Shown here in pieces: positions 44,752 through 53,139 of a DNA stretch of 64,000 nucleotides. Within the stretch, counting starts at the first letter, position 1. Every line of letters begins with the position of its first letter. Source of the stretch: an uncultured Bacteroidales bacterium (GTDB taxonomy: Bacteria > Bacteroidota > Bacteroidia > Bacteroidales > UBA932). The notes beneath the pieces are model-generated. The model ran no database searches. It worked only from the letters and a program-made list of their open reading frames with translations, and was not told the origin of the DNA. The translations under genes and the position numbers were made by a program. Location of the stretch: NCBI GenBank assembly GCA_949294195.1, contig CASFGK010000006.1, positions 1-64,000 of the forward strand, read 5' to 3'.

Positions 44752-45840
44752 CTATTCGACAGCCTGGGACATGTTTGCAGAATATTTCCTCCATTTGTCT
44801 ATAAGTGCCTGCATGTCATCAGGAACAGGCGAGTCGAACTGCATGTGCTCCTTCGTTTTCGGGTGGATGAATCCGAGTGTCTTTGCATGAAGGGCCTGCC
44901 GCGGGAGAAGCTTGAAGCAGTTCTCGATGAACTGCCGGTACCTGGCGTATATGGTACCCTGGCGGATTTCCGCACCGTCATACCTTTCATCATTGAAAAG
45001 CGGATGTCCGATCCATCTGAAATGGACTCTGATCTGATGCGTCCTGCCTGTTTCCAGACGGCATTCGACGACAGTTACGTATCCGAACCTTTCCAGTACC
45101 CTGTAGTGTGTCACGGCATGCTTCCCGAAGTCTCCGTCAGGGAATACCTTGAATCTCATCCTGTCCGAAGGGTCCCTGCCGATGTTGCCGGTAATGGTGC
45201 CTTCGTCATCAGGCAGATTGCCCCAGACGATGGCAATGTATCTTCTGTCAATGGAGTGGACGAAAAACTGTCTGGCCAGATCCAGCTGGGCTTCATCGTT
45301 CTTTGCCACGACCAGAAGTCCGGAAGTGTCCTTGTCGATTCTGTGCACAAGGACTCCCATCCTTTCATCCTGTGCGTCCGGTCCCTGGCTTATTCCCAGA
45401 TGATATGCAAGCGCATTCACAAGCGTGCCTGAAAAATGTCCGTGTCCGGGATGGACGACCATGCCTGCCGGCTTGTTCAATACCAGGAGATCATCATCTT
45501 CATATACTATGTCCAGAGGGATGTTCTCGGGAAGTATTTCCAGTCCGCGCCTCTGGTATGGCATCACGAAAGTGACGACATCGCCCGGCCTTACTATGCA
45601 GTTGGCCTTGGCGGTCTTTCCGTTTACCTTTATATAGTCTTCCTTTATGGCCAGCTGGATACGGTGTCTGGAAGTGTTTTCCATGTGGGTGGCAAGGTAC
45701 TTGTCCACCCGCATGGGGGCCTGTCCCTTGTCCAATTCGAAGCGGAAATGCTCGAACATCTCCTGCTGCCCCTCGTCGCCGGATCCGATATCGTCCCCGA
45801 TATCTTCCGGGTCAAAGTCGTCCAGATAGTTATTGTCCAT
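44752..45840 (-). CDS. rluD: Pseudouridine synthase, RluD subfamily
   Basis: 362 residues. An acidic N-terminal extension (about 1-30) is followed by an S4 RNA-binding domain (about 43-95: MRVDKYLATHMENTSRHRIQ) and the RluA-type catalytic domain with HRIDKDTSGLLVVAK, catalytic Asp169. GRTHQIRVHF follows near 269. It converts uridines of 23S rRNA helix 69 to pseudouridine; the exact site is inferred from the subfamily. Its start overlaps the end of the PASTA gene by 11 bases, so the two are translationally linked. Confidence 0.9.
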   Translation of the reverse strand: MDNNYLDDFDPEDIGDDIGSGDEGQQEMFEHFRFELDKGQAPMRVDKYLATHMENTSRHRIQLAIKEDYIKVNGKTAKANCIVRPGDVVTFVMPYQRRGLEILPENIPLDIVYEDDDLLVLNKPAGMVVHPGHGHFSGTLVNALAYHLGISQGPDAQDERMGVLVHRIDKDTSGLLVVAKNDEAQLDLARQFFVHSIDRRYIAIVWGNLPDDEGTITGNIGRDPSDRMRFKVFPDGDFGKHAVTHYRVLERFGYVTVVECRLETGRTHQIRVHFRWIGHPLFNDERYDGAEIRQGTIYARYRQFIENCFKLLPRQALHAKTLGFIHPKTKEHMQFDSPVPDDMQALIDKWRKYSANMSQAVE

Positions 45841-46663
45841 TGGATTTCAGTTCGGTTTGTCTTTCCGTTCCTGTTTCAGGCTTCGGGATTCTTGCTTTGT
45901 CAAGGGTGAAATAAAGAGTCATTTCCGTACCCATGAGATATGTCGTCACGGCCGATGTGTCCGGTTCCTGCCGGTATACGAATGCATTCAGTGTGTCGCT
46001 ATATGACCTGACTGTGTCGTCAAACAGTACGTCCTTGATATTGAGCGAGCTGTGGTGGACTATATCAACGGCGTTAAGATATCTGGTGCCGTACAGCAGC
46101 GGGATGTAGGTCTTGTTGTCCAGTTCGCTGAGACCCACGACCAGATCTATCCTCGACTCGCTTTCCACCTGTGTCCCCGGCTTGATTTCCCTGTTGTTGT
46201 AGAGCTGCTTGAGGACGTTGTTCGTGGCGATATCCTCGACATACATGAGTTTTCCCAGATTCAGTCCCCGCGATGCCAGCTCTGCCGTTGCCTGACGGGT
46301 AGAATACCCTACGAGGTTCGGCATGGTGATTCGTTTCGGAAGTACTGAGTTGATGGTCAGAGAGATACGTCTTCCTTTCTTGACCTGGCTCCCAGCCTCG
46401 GGCACCTGCCTGTATACGGTCCCTCTTGCCATCCTTTTTATGTAGACGGAGTCGGTCACATCTACCCGGACATCATGTGCGTGTGCGGCAGTCCTTGCCT
46501 CGCTGACAGTCATGTTCGAAAAATCCGGAACGGAGATTTCCTCATTATGCCGTGTAATGACCTTCAGAAGAAGCCCGGCACCGACTGCCAGGACCGCAAT
46601 CACAGTCACTGCCAGCAGCAGGTTCTTCACTATCCAGTTGTTGAAAAATCCTTTTATATTCAT
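45830..46663 (-). CDS. PASTA-domain membrane protein
   Basis: 277 residues. One membrane helix (about 13-34) is followed by three PASTA repeats (about 42-107, 110-180, 183-256), each opening with a Val/Ile-Pro or Met-Pro-(Asn/Asp) turn: SVPDFSNMTVSEAR, TMPNLVGYSTRQA, YIPLLYGTRYLNA. There is no kinase or transpeptidase domain, unlike PknB/StkP or PBP2x. PASTA domains bind muropeptides or other cell-wall proteins. Directly upstream of rluD with an 11-base overlap; the DUF362 gene ends 13 bases before it, so all three may share a transcript. Confidence 0.88.
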   Translation of the reverse strand: MNIKGFFNNWIVKNLLLAVTVIAVLAVGAGLLLKVITRHNEEISVPDFSNMTVSEARTAAHAHDVRVDVTDSVYIKRMARGTVYRQVPEAGSQVKKGRRISLTINSVLPKRITMPNLVGYSTRQATAELASRGLNLGKLMYVEDIATNNVLKQLYNNREIKPGTQVESESRIDLVVGLSELDNKTYIPLLYGTRYLNAVDIVHHSSLNIKDVLFDDTVRSYSDTLNAFVYRQEPDTSAVTTYLMGTEMTLYFTLDKARIPKPETGTERQTELKSNGQ

Positions 46664-46675
46664 TCCAAATTCGTT

Positions 46676-47812
46676 TTATACCCTTACCAGTGTATACTCT
46701 CTTCTTCCGAGTCCTATCTTTTCCCCATGCTCTACACCGGCTTCCCATTTCGTGTCAGGATGGACGATATGGAATTTGTCCTCCCCTGCATGATGGGCGT
46801 GGGAGTGGTCACATCCGTGTTTGCTGTCGATATCGGTTATGACGTTGTTCTGAAGCACGGGAGCCGCCTTTACCATATCCGCGCAGGCGCAGTCCAGGGC
46901 GACAGGGTCGAACGATGCGGCGATTCCCAGATCCGGGATGATGGCTGCGTCGTTGTGGTTCCAGCAGTCGCAGTTCGGGGATACGTTCATGATGAAGCTG
47001 ATATGGAATGCAGGCTTGTCCTTCACTACGGCAAGAGCATATTCCGCTATCTTGAAGTTGAGCGTTTCTGAAGAGTCCCAGTCCTTGACTACGGCGCCTT
47101 CATGCTGGCAGACAGCCACGCACTGGCCGCAGCCCACGCACTTGCTATAATCGATATGTGCTTTCCTGTCAGTGATTTTCACTGCATCGTGCCTGCAGTA
47201 TTTTTCGCAGACCCGGCAGCCTGTGCAGTTCTCGAGATTGATGACAGGCTGCGATGAGGAGTGAAGCTCGAGCTTTCCTCCCACGCTGGCCGATCCCATG
47301 CCGAGGTTCTTGAGCGCGCCGCCGAATCCTGTCTGCTCATGACCTTTGAAATGGTTCATGGATATGATGATGTCGGCATCGGCTATCGCGGCTCCGATTT
47401 TAGGGGCCTTGCAGTACTCTCCGTCCAGATCTATTTCCTTGTAGTCTGTACCTTTCAGCCCGTCGGCTATGATCACGTCGGCATGCGCCGAAATGGGATT
47501 GAAACCGTTGTCCATTGCTGCCTTGAGATGGTCTACCGCATTCGAGCGGCCGCCTGAGTAGAGTGTATTGCTGTCTGTAAGGAACACCTTGGCACCAAGC
47601 TCTTTCAGCAGGTCTGCAATGGCAGCGACATAGTTGTGTCTGATATATGCGACATTACCGGGCTCCCCGAAATGCAGCTTGATGGCCGTGAACTTGTCTT
47701 TGAAGTCTATCTGCTCTATTCCGCCCCTTCTGACCAGCTTCACAAGCTTCCGCGGAAGACTGTTGCCGGGCGAAGTGCGGAGATCGGTAAAATACACTGT
47801 CGGCTTTTCCAT
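46676..47812 (-). CDS. DUF362 protein with two [4Fe-4S] ferredoxin motifs
   Basis: 378 residues. The DUF362 domain covers most of the chain (AIKLHFGEPGNVAYIRHNYV, DADIIISMNHFKGHEQTGFGG). A bacterial ferredoxin insert at about 192-240 carries CTGCRVCEKYC and CVGCGQCVAVC, giving two [4Fe-4S] clusters. Near the C-terminus is a His-rich metal-binding patch (CDHSHAHH). The family's reaction is not established. It heads a possible three-gene transcript with the PASTA gene and rluD. Confidence 0.85.
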   Translation of the reverse strand: MEKPTVYFTDLRTSPGNSLPRKLVKLVRRGGIEQIDFKDKFTAIKLHFGEPGNVAYIRHNYVAAIADLLKELGAKVFLTDSNTLYSGGRSNAVDHLKAAMDNGFNPISAHADVIIADGLKGTDYKEIDLDGEYCKAPKIGAAIADADIIISMNHFKGHEQTGFGGALKNLGMGSASVGGKLELHSSSQPVINLENCTGCRVCEKYCRHDAVKITDRKAHIDYSKCVGCGQCVAVCQHEGAVVKDWDSSETLNFKIAEYALAVVKDKPAFHISFIMNVSPNCDCWNHNDAAIIPDLGIAASFDPVALDCACADMVKAAPVLQNNVITDIDSKHGCDHSHAHHAGEDKFHIVHPDTKWEAGVEHGEKIGLGRREYTLVRV

Positions 47813-47834
47813 TCTGATTGAGATTTAAAACGTG

Positions 47835-47842
47835 CAAATTTA
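47835..47842 (-). promoter_or_regulatory. -7 element of the DUF362 gene
   Basis: Minus strand TAAATTTG, 22 bases before the ATG at 47812. Confidence 0.4.
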
Positions 47843-47865
47843 GTCAAAAATCAGTAAGTTCTTCG

Positions 47866-48516
47866 CTATATAAGGGGCAATCCCCGAAAAATCACCCTGA
47901 AGAGCCCTTCCCCAATGAGAGAAAGTCCTATAATGATAATGACGGCTCCCGTTATCCTGTTGATCCACAGGATAGTCTGAAGCCTGAATTTTTTTCTGAA
48001 ATGGTCCAGAAGGGCGGTGACGCAGAACCAGTACACTGTGGCTCCGGCGCTTACAGAGATGATGATCGGGGCCACTTTCCAGTCGTGCGGAGACGAATTT
48101 CCCAGGCCGAAGAATGCGAAAAGCGCAAATATCACGAATATGGCTCCCGGGTTTGAAAATCCCATGGCCACGGCCTGAAGGAAATCCTTGACAGATATGC
48201 TGCTGCCCCTCTCTTCGGATTTTACTTTCCTGAAGGGGTCAGATACCGCCATCCTCCATCCCATAACGGCCACGATAAGCCCGCCGCCGAGAAGGATAAG
48301 CTCCCTGTTTTCTTCGATTATTTTCTGGGCGAGGGCAAGGGCGAATATGGCTATGATTGAGAACACGGTGTCCACAAGGCATGCTCCCAGACCTGTGATG
48401 AAGCCTGCTTTATGTCCTTTGCTGAGCGATTTCTGTATGACCAGAATCGCGATCGGACCGATCGGAGCCGAAGCGCAGATGCCGATGAGGAAGGCTTTGA
48501 GAATATCCGTTACCAT
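47866..48516 (-). CDS. LysE/RhtB-family exporter
   Basis: 216 residues, six hydrophobic helices. The N-terminus has the family motif SAPIGPIAILVIQKSLSKG (about 15-33), then GFITGLGACLVDTVFSII. A second conserved block is MGFSNPGAIFVIFALFAFFG near 117. Members export amino acids or related metabolites across the inner membrane; the substrate is unknown. Divergent from lnt. Confidence 0.85.
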   Translation of the reverse strand: MVTDILKAFLIGICASAPIGPIAILVIQKSLSKGHKAGFITGLGACLVDTVFSIIAIFALALAQKIIEENRELILLGGGLIVAVMGWRMAVSDPFRKVKSEERGSSISVKDFLQAVAMGFSNPGAIFVIFALFAFFGLGNSSPHDWKVAPIIISVSAGATVYWFCVTALLDHFRKKFRLQTILWINRITGAVIIIIGLSLIGEGLFRVIFRGLPLI

Positions 48517-48535
48517 AAGTTGTCAGTTGGCGATG

Positions 48536-48562
48536 CAAAAATACGCAAAATCCGTATATTTG
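48536..48562. promoter_or_regulatory. Divergent -7 elements for the LysE-type gene and lnt
   Basis: TATTTTTG on the minus strand (48536-48543) and TATATTTG on the plus strand (48555-48562). Confidence 0.45.
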
Positions 48563-48636
48563 TCCCCGTTGTTGTACACAGTACCGAAACTGTTGTCCTG
48601 ATTATTATGGTACAATTCGTCGAACCGGCGTTATAT

Positions 48637-50328
48637 ATGAAAACGAATCATTCCGTCTCAAGGGGCGTCCGCCTCCTGTTGTGGGGCCTTGTACTGCTGT
48701 TTGCAGTCCTGATGTCCCTGCCTTTCCTTATCCCTCATTGCGGTTTTACCGCACTGTTCGGCTTCATTCCTCTGCTGTGCATGGAAAGGATAGCCTCCCT
48801 TCAGGGTGTCAGGAAAGTGTGGATTTACCATTATTCCGCCTTTGTCCTCTGGAACGCATTCACGACATTCTGGGTATGCAACGCCACTGCAGGCGGGGGA
48901 CTGTTCGCGATTTTTGCCAACGCTTTCCAGATGTCCCTTATATTCGGGATATTCCGTTTCAGCAAGAAATACTTTAAAGGGGCGCTTCCGTATATCTTCC
49001 TGGCAGTGATGTGGATAGCATGGGAGAGAGCATACTTCGACGCTGAGATATCATGGCCGTGGCTTGTGCTGGGAAACGCCTTCGCCGGCAGCCTGAAGTC
49101 CATCCAGTGGTACGAATATACCGGCACGCTCGGCGGCTCTCTCTGGATATGGGCATGCAACCTCCTGGTCTTCGCTCTGATGGTATCGCTTTCCGACGGC
49201 AGCTGGGCCTTCAGGTTCAACTCCAAGGCCAAAGCGGCTCTTGTTTCTTCCTGCGTACTGGTTTTAGCTGTACCTTTCATCCTTTCAAAGGTCATATATG
49301 ACGGATACGAGGAAAAGCAGGATCCGATGGAAGTGCTTATCGTCCAGCCGAATATTGATCCGTATCAGAAATTCCAGGCAATGCCTCAGGACAGCCAGAC
49401 CGCCATCCTTCTGGACCAGATAGAGAAATCCATTCCTGACAGACGGTTCTCTCCTGTCCCGGAAGCCGGATCCGCCGACAGCACCGGACATGTTGTCCCG
49501 GACACAGGACCTTTACTTGTCCTGGCTCCTGAGACATTTACCAATGACATAATTACCAATGACTTTACCAGAAGCAGGACATTCCGGCGCTTCGTTTCCT
49601 TCCTCAGACAATATCCGGGAACGGAACTCCTGTTCGGAGCCTCTTCATATACATATTATGACCAGGAAGAAGCACCGTCGCATACAGCGCGGAAAATAAG
49701 GGACGGACGCTGGGTGGAGTCACACAACTCCGCCATGACCGTTGACGGAGACGCACATGCCGGAATTTTCCACAAGAGCAAGCTTGTAGTAGGAGTGGAG
49801 AAGACCCCTTATCCTGCCTTCTTCTGCAAGGTGGATGACATGCTCGGCGGAGTAATGGGAAGATGTGTCGGCCAGGATGAAATATCGCTGCTGCACTGCT
49901 CGGACATTCCTTTCGGCTGTGCCGTATGCTACGAATCCGTCTATGGAGAATATTTCACCGGATACGTGCGGAAAGGCGCCCGTTTCATGACTGTCATAAC
50001 GAATGATGCATGGTGGGGGAACACTCCGGGATACAGGCAGCATCTGAGGTACTCTTCCCTGAGGGCGATCGAGACCAGAAGAAGTATCGCCCGCTGTGCC
50101 AACACCGGCATCTCCGCCATCATAGACCAGAAAGGGGAGATACACAGCGAGAGCCCGTGGTGGGAGCCTGCCGTAATACGCGGGAATGTGAACATGAACG
50201 ACTCTGTCACACTGTTTGTCCGGTACGGAGACATTACCGGCAGGACATGTACCTTCATATTCGGACTTCTTCTGCTGGCTCTGACAGTCAGGATAGTTCT
50301 CAGACGCAAAGCCGGCCGCACTTTCTGA
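48637..50328 (+). CDS. lnt: Apolipoprotein N-acyltransferase
   Basis: About 563 residues. An N-terminal block of membrane helices (to about 205) is followed by a nitrilase-like catalytic domain from about 220 (MEVLIVQPNIDPYQKFQ). The Glu-Lys-Cys triad is visible as LAPETF, FHKSKLVVGVEK and GCAVCYES; TNDAWWGNTPGYRQHL is the Lnt-specific loop. It N-acylates the Cys of outer-membrane lipoproteins. Several lipoproteins in this window would be clients. The frame is open further upstream; ATGs at 48607 and 48637 both follow the promoter. I chose MKTNHSVSRG because the extra ten residues are not typical; the choice is tentative. Confidence 0.92.
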   Translation: MKTNHSVSRGVRLLLWGLVLLFAVLMSLPFLIPHCGFTALFGFIPLLCMERIASLQGVRKVWIYHYSAFVLWNAFTTFWVCNATAGGGLFAIFANAFQMSLIFGIFRFSKKYFKGALPYIFLAVMWIAWERAYFDAEISWPWLVLGNAFAGSLKSIQWYEYTGTLGGSLWIWACNLLVFALMVSLSDGSWAFRFNSKAKAALVSSCVLVLAVPFILSKVIYDGYEEKQDPMEVLIVQPNIDPYQKFQAMPQDSQTAILLDQIEKSIPDRRFSPVPEAGSADSTGHVVPDTGPLLVLAPETFTNDIITNDFTRSRTFRRFVSFLRQYPGTELLFGASSYTYYDQEEAPSHTARKIRDGRWVESHNSAMTVDGDAHAGIFHKSKLVVGVEKTPYPAFFCKVDDMLGGVMGRCVGQDEISLLHCSDIPFGCAVCYESVYGEYFTGYVRKGARFMTVITNDAWWGNTPGYRQHLRYSSLRAIETRRSIARCANTGISAIIDQKGEIHSESPWWEPAVIRGNVNMNDSVTLFVRYGDITGRTCTFIFGLLLLALTVRIVLRRKAGRTF

Positions 50329-50335
50329 AAGGCGG

Positions 50336-51997
50336 TCACTTTACGAGACTCAGGTAGCGTCCCGTGACTGTCCCTTTTCGGTCAGTTGATATGATGAAAG
50401 GCATGGCCGTCAGGTCGAAAGCTTCAAACAGAGCCTCCGCCTGGTCCGGATATGAAGAAAAAAGCATGTCCATGTCCACCAGAAGTATGCGTATGTCCTT
50501 CCTTCCGTCCGAAAGCAGGGAGTCCGCAGCCTCAAGCTCGGCCTTGCATACAGGGCATCCTTCAGTATGGAAAATGATGTAGTTGGTCTTTCCTCCCGCT
50601 TTGCGGAGCCTGAACTTTCCTTCCTTTGTCTTCACCGGCCCTTTTGCCCTGCATTCCTTCAGAGTGGCGCTTACCTTCAGATCCGGTATCGGACTGCCTT
50701 CAGGTGACTTGGAAAGCAGGTCATCAAGAACGAGTGCAAAACTTGTTACTTTCAGTGAATCGTCCTGTGTCCTCCATGCCGTGTTGCCGAGAATATACCT
50801 GTGCAGCAGACTGTCCAGAGCGCATTTGTATGCGGCTCCGCGCCGATTGGTCAGATAGTACATCAGGTCACCGGTCATCTGCTTGAAAAGCAGGGTATCC
50901 CCGCTGGCAGCGGAGGATTTTCCTATATGTTCTGCAACAGCCTGTATGTCACTGCACCTGATACTGTCACCGAACGGCATGAACACCCTGTCATAGAAAT
51001 CGGAAGACTCCTTGCTTCCGTACTCCATCTCCACGGGAACGAGCGCATCCGAGAGCATTTTCTCCAGAGAGACGGCATCCAGTCTCCTCCCCAGGATTTC
51101 CCCTTCAGGAGATATCAGAAACAGTCCCGGAGTCTGCAGGATTCCGTACTTTATCTGGAAATCGGAGTCCATGCCGGGGTCCCAAAGATGATATACACGC
51201 GTATTTGACGTGCTGATATTCATCTGGAGCTTTATATACCTCATCCATTCGGCCTTGTCCCTCCCTGTATAGACCGCATGGAAATCCACCGGAAAATCGT
51301 CGTTTTCAAGGATGTTGCGCAGCAGTATGGTCTCAATCCTGCACCGGGCGCAGTCTGTCGAGTAGAAATACAGGATCCGGTATCTCCTTCCTGTGGTGAT
51401 GTCTGTAATGTCTTGACCCTCAGTCCCGTTACCGGCGGCTGCCCCGAAAAGTCCGCAGCTGTTCCCGAGAGTGTCCTTCAGGACCAGCTCCGGTGCCTGC
51501 ATCCCGATGAGGGAGCTGCGGTTGAACTCCGCGAACATCCTCGCACCCATCAGCTCCGTATCGCTGCGCATCCTGATTTTGCCGGGGATGAACCATTTGT
51601 CGCACAGATACACCGCCACGGCTTCCGTACCCATGATTTTCGAGTCCGTGTAATACTTGTATATCTCGAGAGCGACAGCCTGTCTGACCAGAGAATCGGA
51701 GCATGCAGTGATGAGGAAATCCGTTTCCTTCTCCTGGACACTGACAGGGCCGGTGACGATGGCATCAAGGTATTCCTTTACCTTTGAGGAAATTGCGGCC
51801 AGACTGGACGAATCAAGCTCCTCCATCTCGGGGACCGTCCGTCCGGCAGATCCGGCCGTCTCCGGCACGATACCGTGTGAGGCCTCCGGGAAGGACGGCA
51901 GATTCTCCCCGGCATGCAGAACAGCCGGAGACAGCATCTGCCATCCTGCATAAAGCACCGCTGCGGCCGTGAGGAACAATCCGGACAATTTCTTCAT
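50336..51997 (-). CDS. Exported protein with two thioredoxin-like domains (DUF5106-like)
   Basis: About 553 residues from the ATG at 51997, which opens with a signal sequence (MKKLSGLFLTAAAVLYAG). A helical DUF4369/DUF5106-like region leads into a first thioredoxin fold with STDCARCRIE (CxxC) and a cis-Pro in LQTPGLFLI, and after another helical stretch a second fold with TEGCPVCKAE (CxxC) and TAMPFIIS. Two CxxC motifs suggest redox activity on periplasmic Cys. The upstream frame to 52057 overlaps coaD and is rejected. It is 16 bases after coaD and convergent with lnt. Confidence 0.8.
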   Translation of the reverse strand: MKKLSGLFLTAAAVLYAGWQMLSPAVLHAGENLPSFPEASHGIVPETAGSAGRTVPEMEELDSSSLAAISSKVKEYLDAIVTGPVSVQEKETDFLITACSDSLVRQAVALEIYKYYTDSKIMGTEAVAVYLCDKWFIPGKIRMRSDTELMGARMFAEFNRSSLIGMQAPELVLKDTLGNSCGLFGAAAGNGTEGQDITDITTGRRYRILYFYSTDCARCRIETILLRNILENDDFPVDFHAVYTGRDKAEWMRYIKLQMNISTSNTRVYHLWDPGMDSDFQIKYGILQTPGLFLISPEGEILGRRLDAVSLEKMLSDALVPVEMEYGSKESSDFYDRVFMPFGDSIRCSDIQAVAEHIGKSSAASGDTLLFKQMTGDLMYYLTNRRGAAYKCALDSLLHRYILGNTAWRTQDDSLKVTSFALVLDDLLSKSPEGSPIPDLKVSATLKECRAKGPVKTKEGKFRLRKAGGKTNYIIFHTEGCPVCKAELEAADSLLSDGRKDIRILLVDMDMLFSSYPDQAEALFEAFDLTAMPFIISTDRKGTVTGRYLSLVK

Positions 51998-52013
51998 AAT
52001 GAGCCGTTTCCCG

Positions 52014-52472
52014 TTACAGTTCCACATCTTCCGGGACAAACTGCGAAGTATCCCCATGATGCTTGATGATATCCCTGACAGCCGTTGAGGAAATGTGTGC
52101 GAACTCCTGTGCGGTAGGGATGATGATAGTCTCGATCTCCGGAGCGAGTCTCCTGTTGGCGTCCGCTATTGACCTTTCTGCCTCGAAATCTATCATGTTC
52201 CTGACACCGCGCACTATGTGGCGGATTCCCAGCTCCCGGCATGTGTCCACAGTCAGGTTGTCATACTTGATGATGCTTACCCCTTCCATCCCGGCCGTCG
52301 CCTGGCGGATGATTTCAAGCCGTTTTTCAGTAGGGAAAAACCCTCTTTTGTCGATATTTATACCGACCGCCACGACCACTTCATCGAACATGGTCAGTGC
52401 CCTTTTCAGAATATTCAGATGTCCTGCCGTGAAAGGGTCGAACGACCCTGGAAACAATGCTGTCCGTTTCAT
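52014..52472 (-). CDS. coaD: Phosphopantetheine adenylyltransferase
   Basis: 152 residues. GSFDPFTAGHLNIL (9-22) holds the T/HxGH nucleotidyl-transfer motif; IVRGVRNMIDFEAE and FAHISSTAVRDI are the other CoaD signatures. It makes dephospho-CoA from 4'-phosphopantetheine and ATP. Its start overlaps the ung stop by 4 bases. Confidence 0.95.
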   Translation of the reverse strand: MKRTALFPGSFDPFTAGHLNILKRALTMFDEVVVAVGINIDKRGFFPTEKRLEIIRQATAGMEGVSIIKYDNLTVDTCRELGIRHIVRGVRNMIDFEAERSIADANRRLAPEIETIIIPTAQEFAHISSTAVRDIIKHHGDTSQFVPEDVEL

Positions 52473-53137
52473 AACTGCCAGTCAATAGGTGTTTTGCCCT
52501 CTCGGGCCAGTATTTCATTCGTTTTTGAGAAGTGCCTGCATCCGAAGAAAGCCCCGCGGGCAAGCGGAGAAGGATGCGCCGCTTCCAGTACATAGTGTCT
52601 TGTCGTGTCTATCAGAGCCTTTTTGCTTCTGGCGAAGTTCCCCCACAGAAGGAAAACCTCCCCCGTACAGTGGTCCGAGATGTACTTTATCACCGCATCG
52701 GTGAATTCCGTCCATCCTATGTTGCCGTGCGAAGCCGGCTCTCCGGCGCGTACGGTGAGCACAGCGTTGAGCAGCAGCACGCCCTGCCTTGCCCATTTCT
52801 CCAGGTCAGGATATCCGCTCATCGTAATGCCCAGATCGTCATGTATTTCCTTGAATATGTTTTTCAGGGAAGGCGGGGCTGGAACATCCGCCGGCACTGA
52901 AAACGACAGTCCCATAGCCTGTCCGGCACCGTGATACGGATCCTGGCCCAGTATGACCACTTTCACCCGGTCCGCCGGAGTCAGCTCGAAAGCCTTGAAA
53001 ATCTGACTTCCGGGAGGGTAGATCCTTTTCCCCGCAGCCTTCTCTTCATGAAGAAAACGCACCAGCGAGGCGAAGTACGGTTTCTCGAATTCGTCGGCCA
53101 GTGCGTTTTTCCAGCTCTGTTCTATTTTTACTTCCAT
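52469..53137 (-). CDS. ung: Uracil-DNA glycosylase (family 1)
   Basis: 222 residues. GQDPYHGAGQAMGLSFSV (64-81) has the water-activating Asp66; HPSPLARGAFFGC has His188 and the minor-groove loop. It removes uracil from DNA. It sits between lon (2 bases upstream) and coaD (4-base overlap) in one operon. Confidence 0.96.
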   Translation of the reverse strand: MEVKIEQSWKNALADEFEKPYFASLVRFLHEEKAAGKRIYPPGSQIFKAFELTPADRVKVVILGQDPYHGAGQAMGLSFSVPADVPAPPSLKNIFKEIHDDLGITMSGYPDLEKWARQGVLLLNAVLTVRAGEPASHGNIGWTEFTDAVIKYISDHCTGEVFLLWGNFARSKKALIDTTRHYVLEAAHPSPLARGAFFGCRHFSKTNEILAREGKTPIDWQL

Positions 53138-53139
53138 TG

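Noticed and set aside
48412..48636. N-terminal extension of Lnt
   Set aside because: It is antisense to the LysE-type gene and upstream of the predicted promoter for most of its length.
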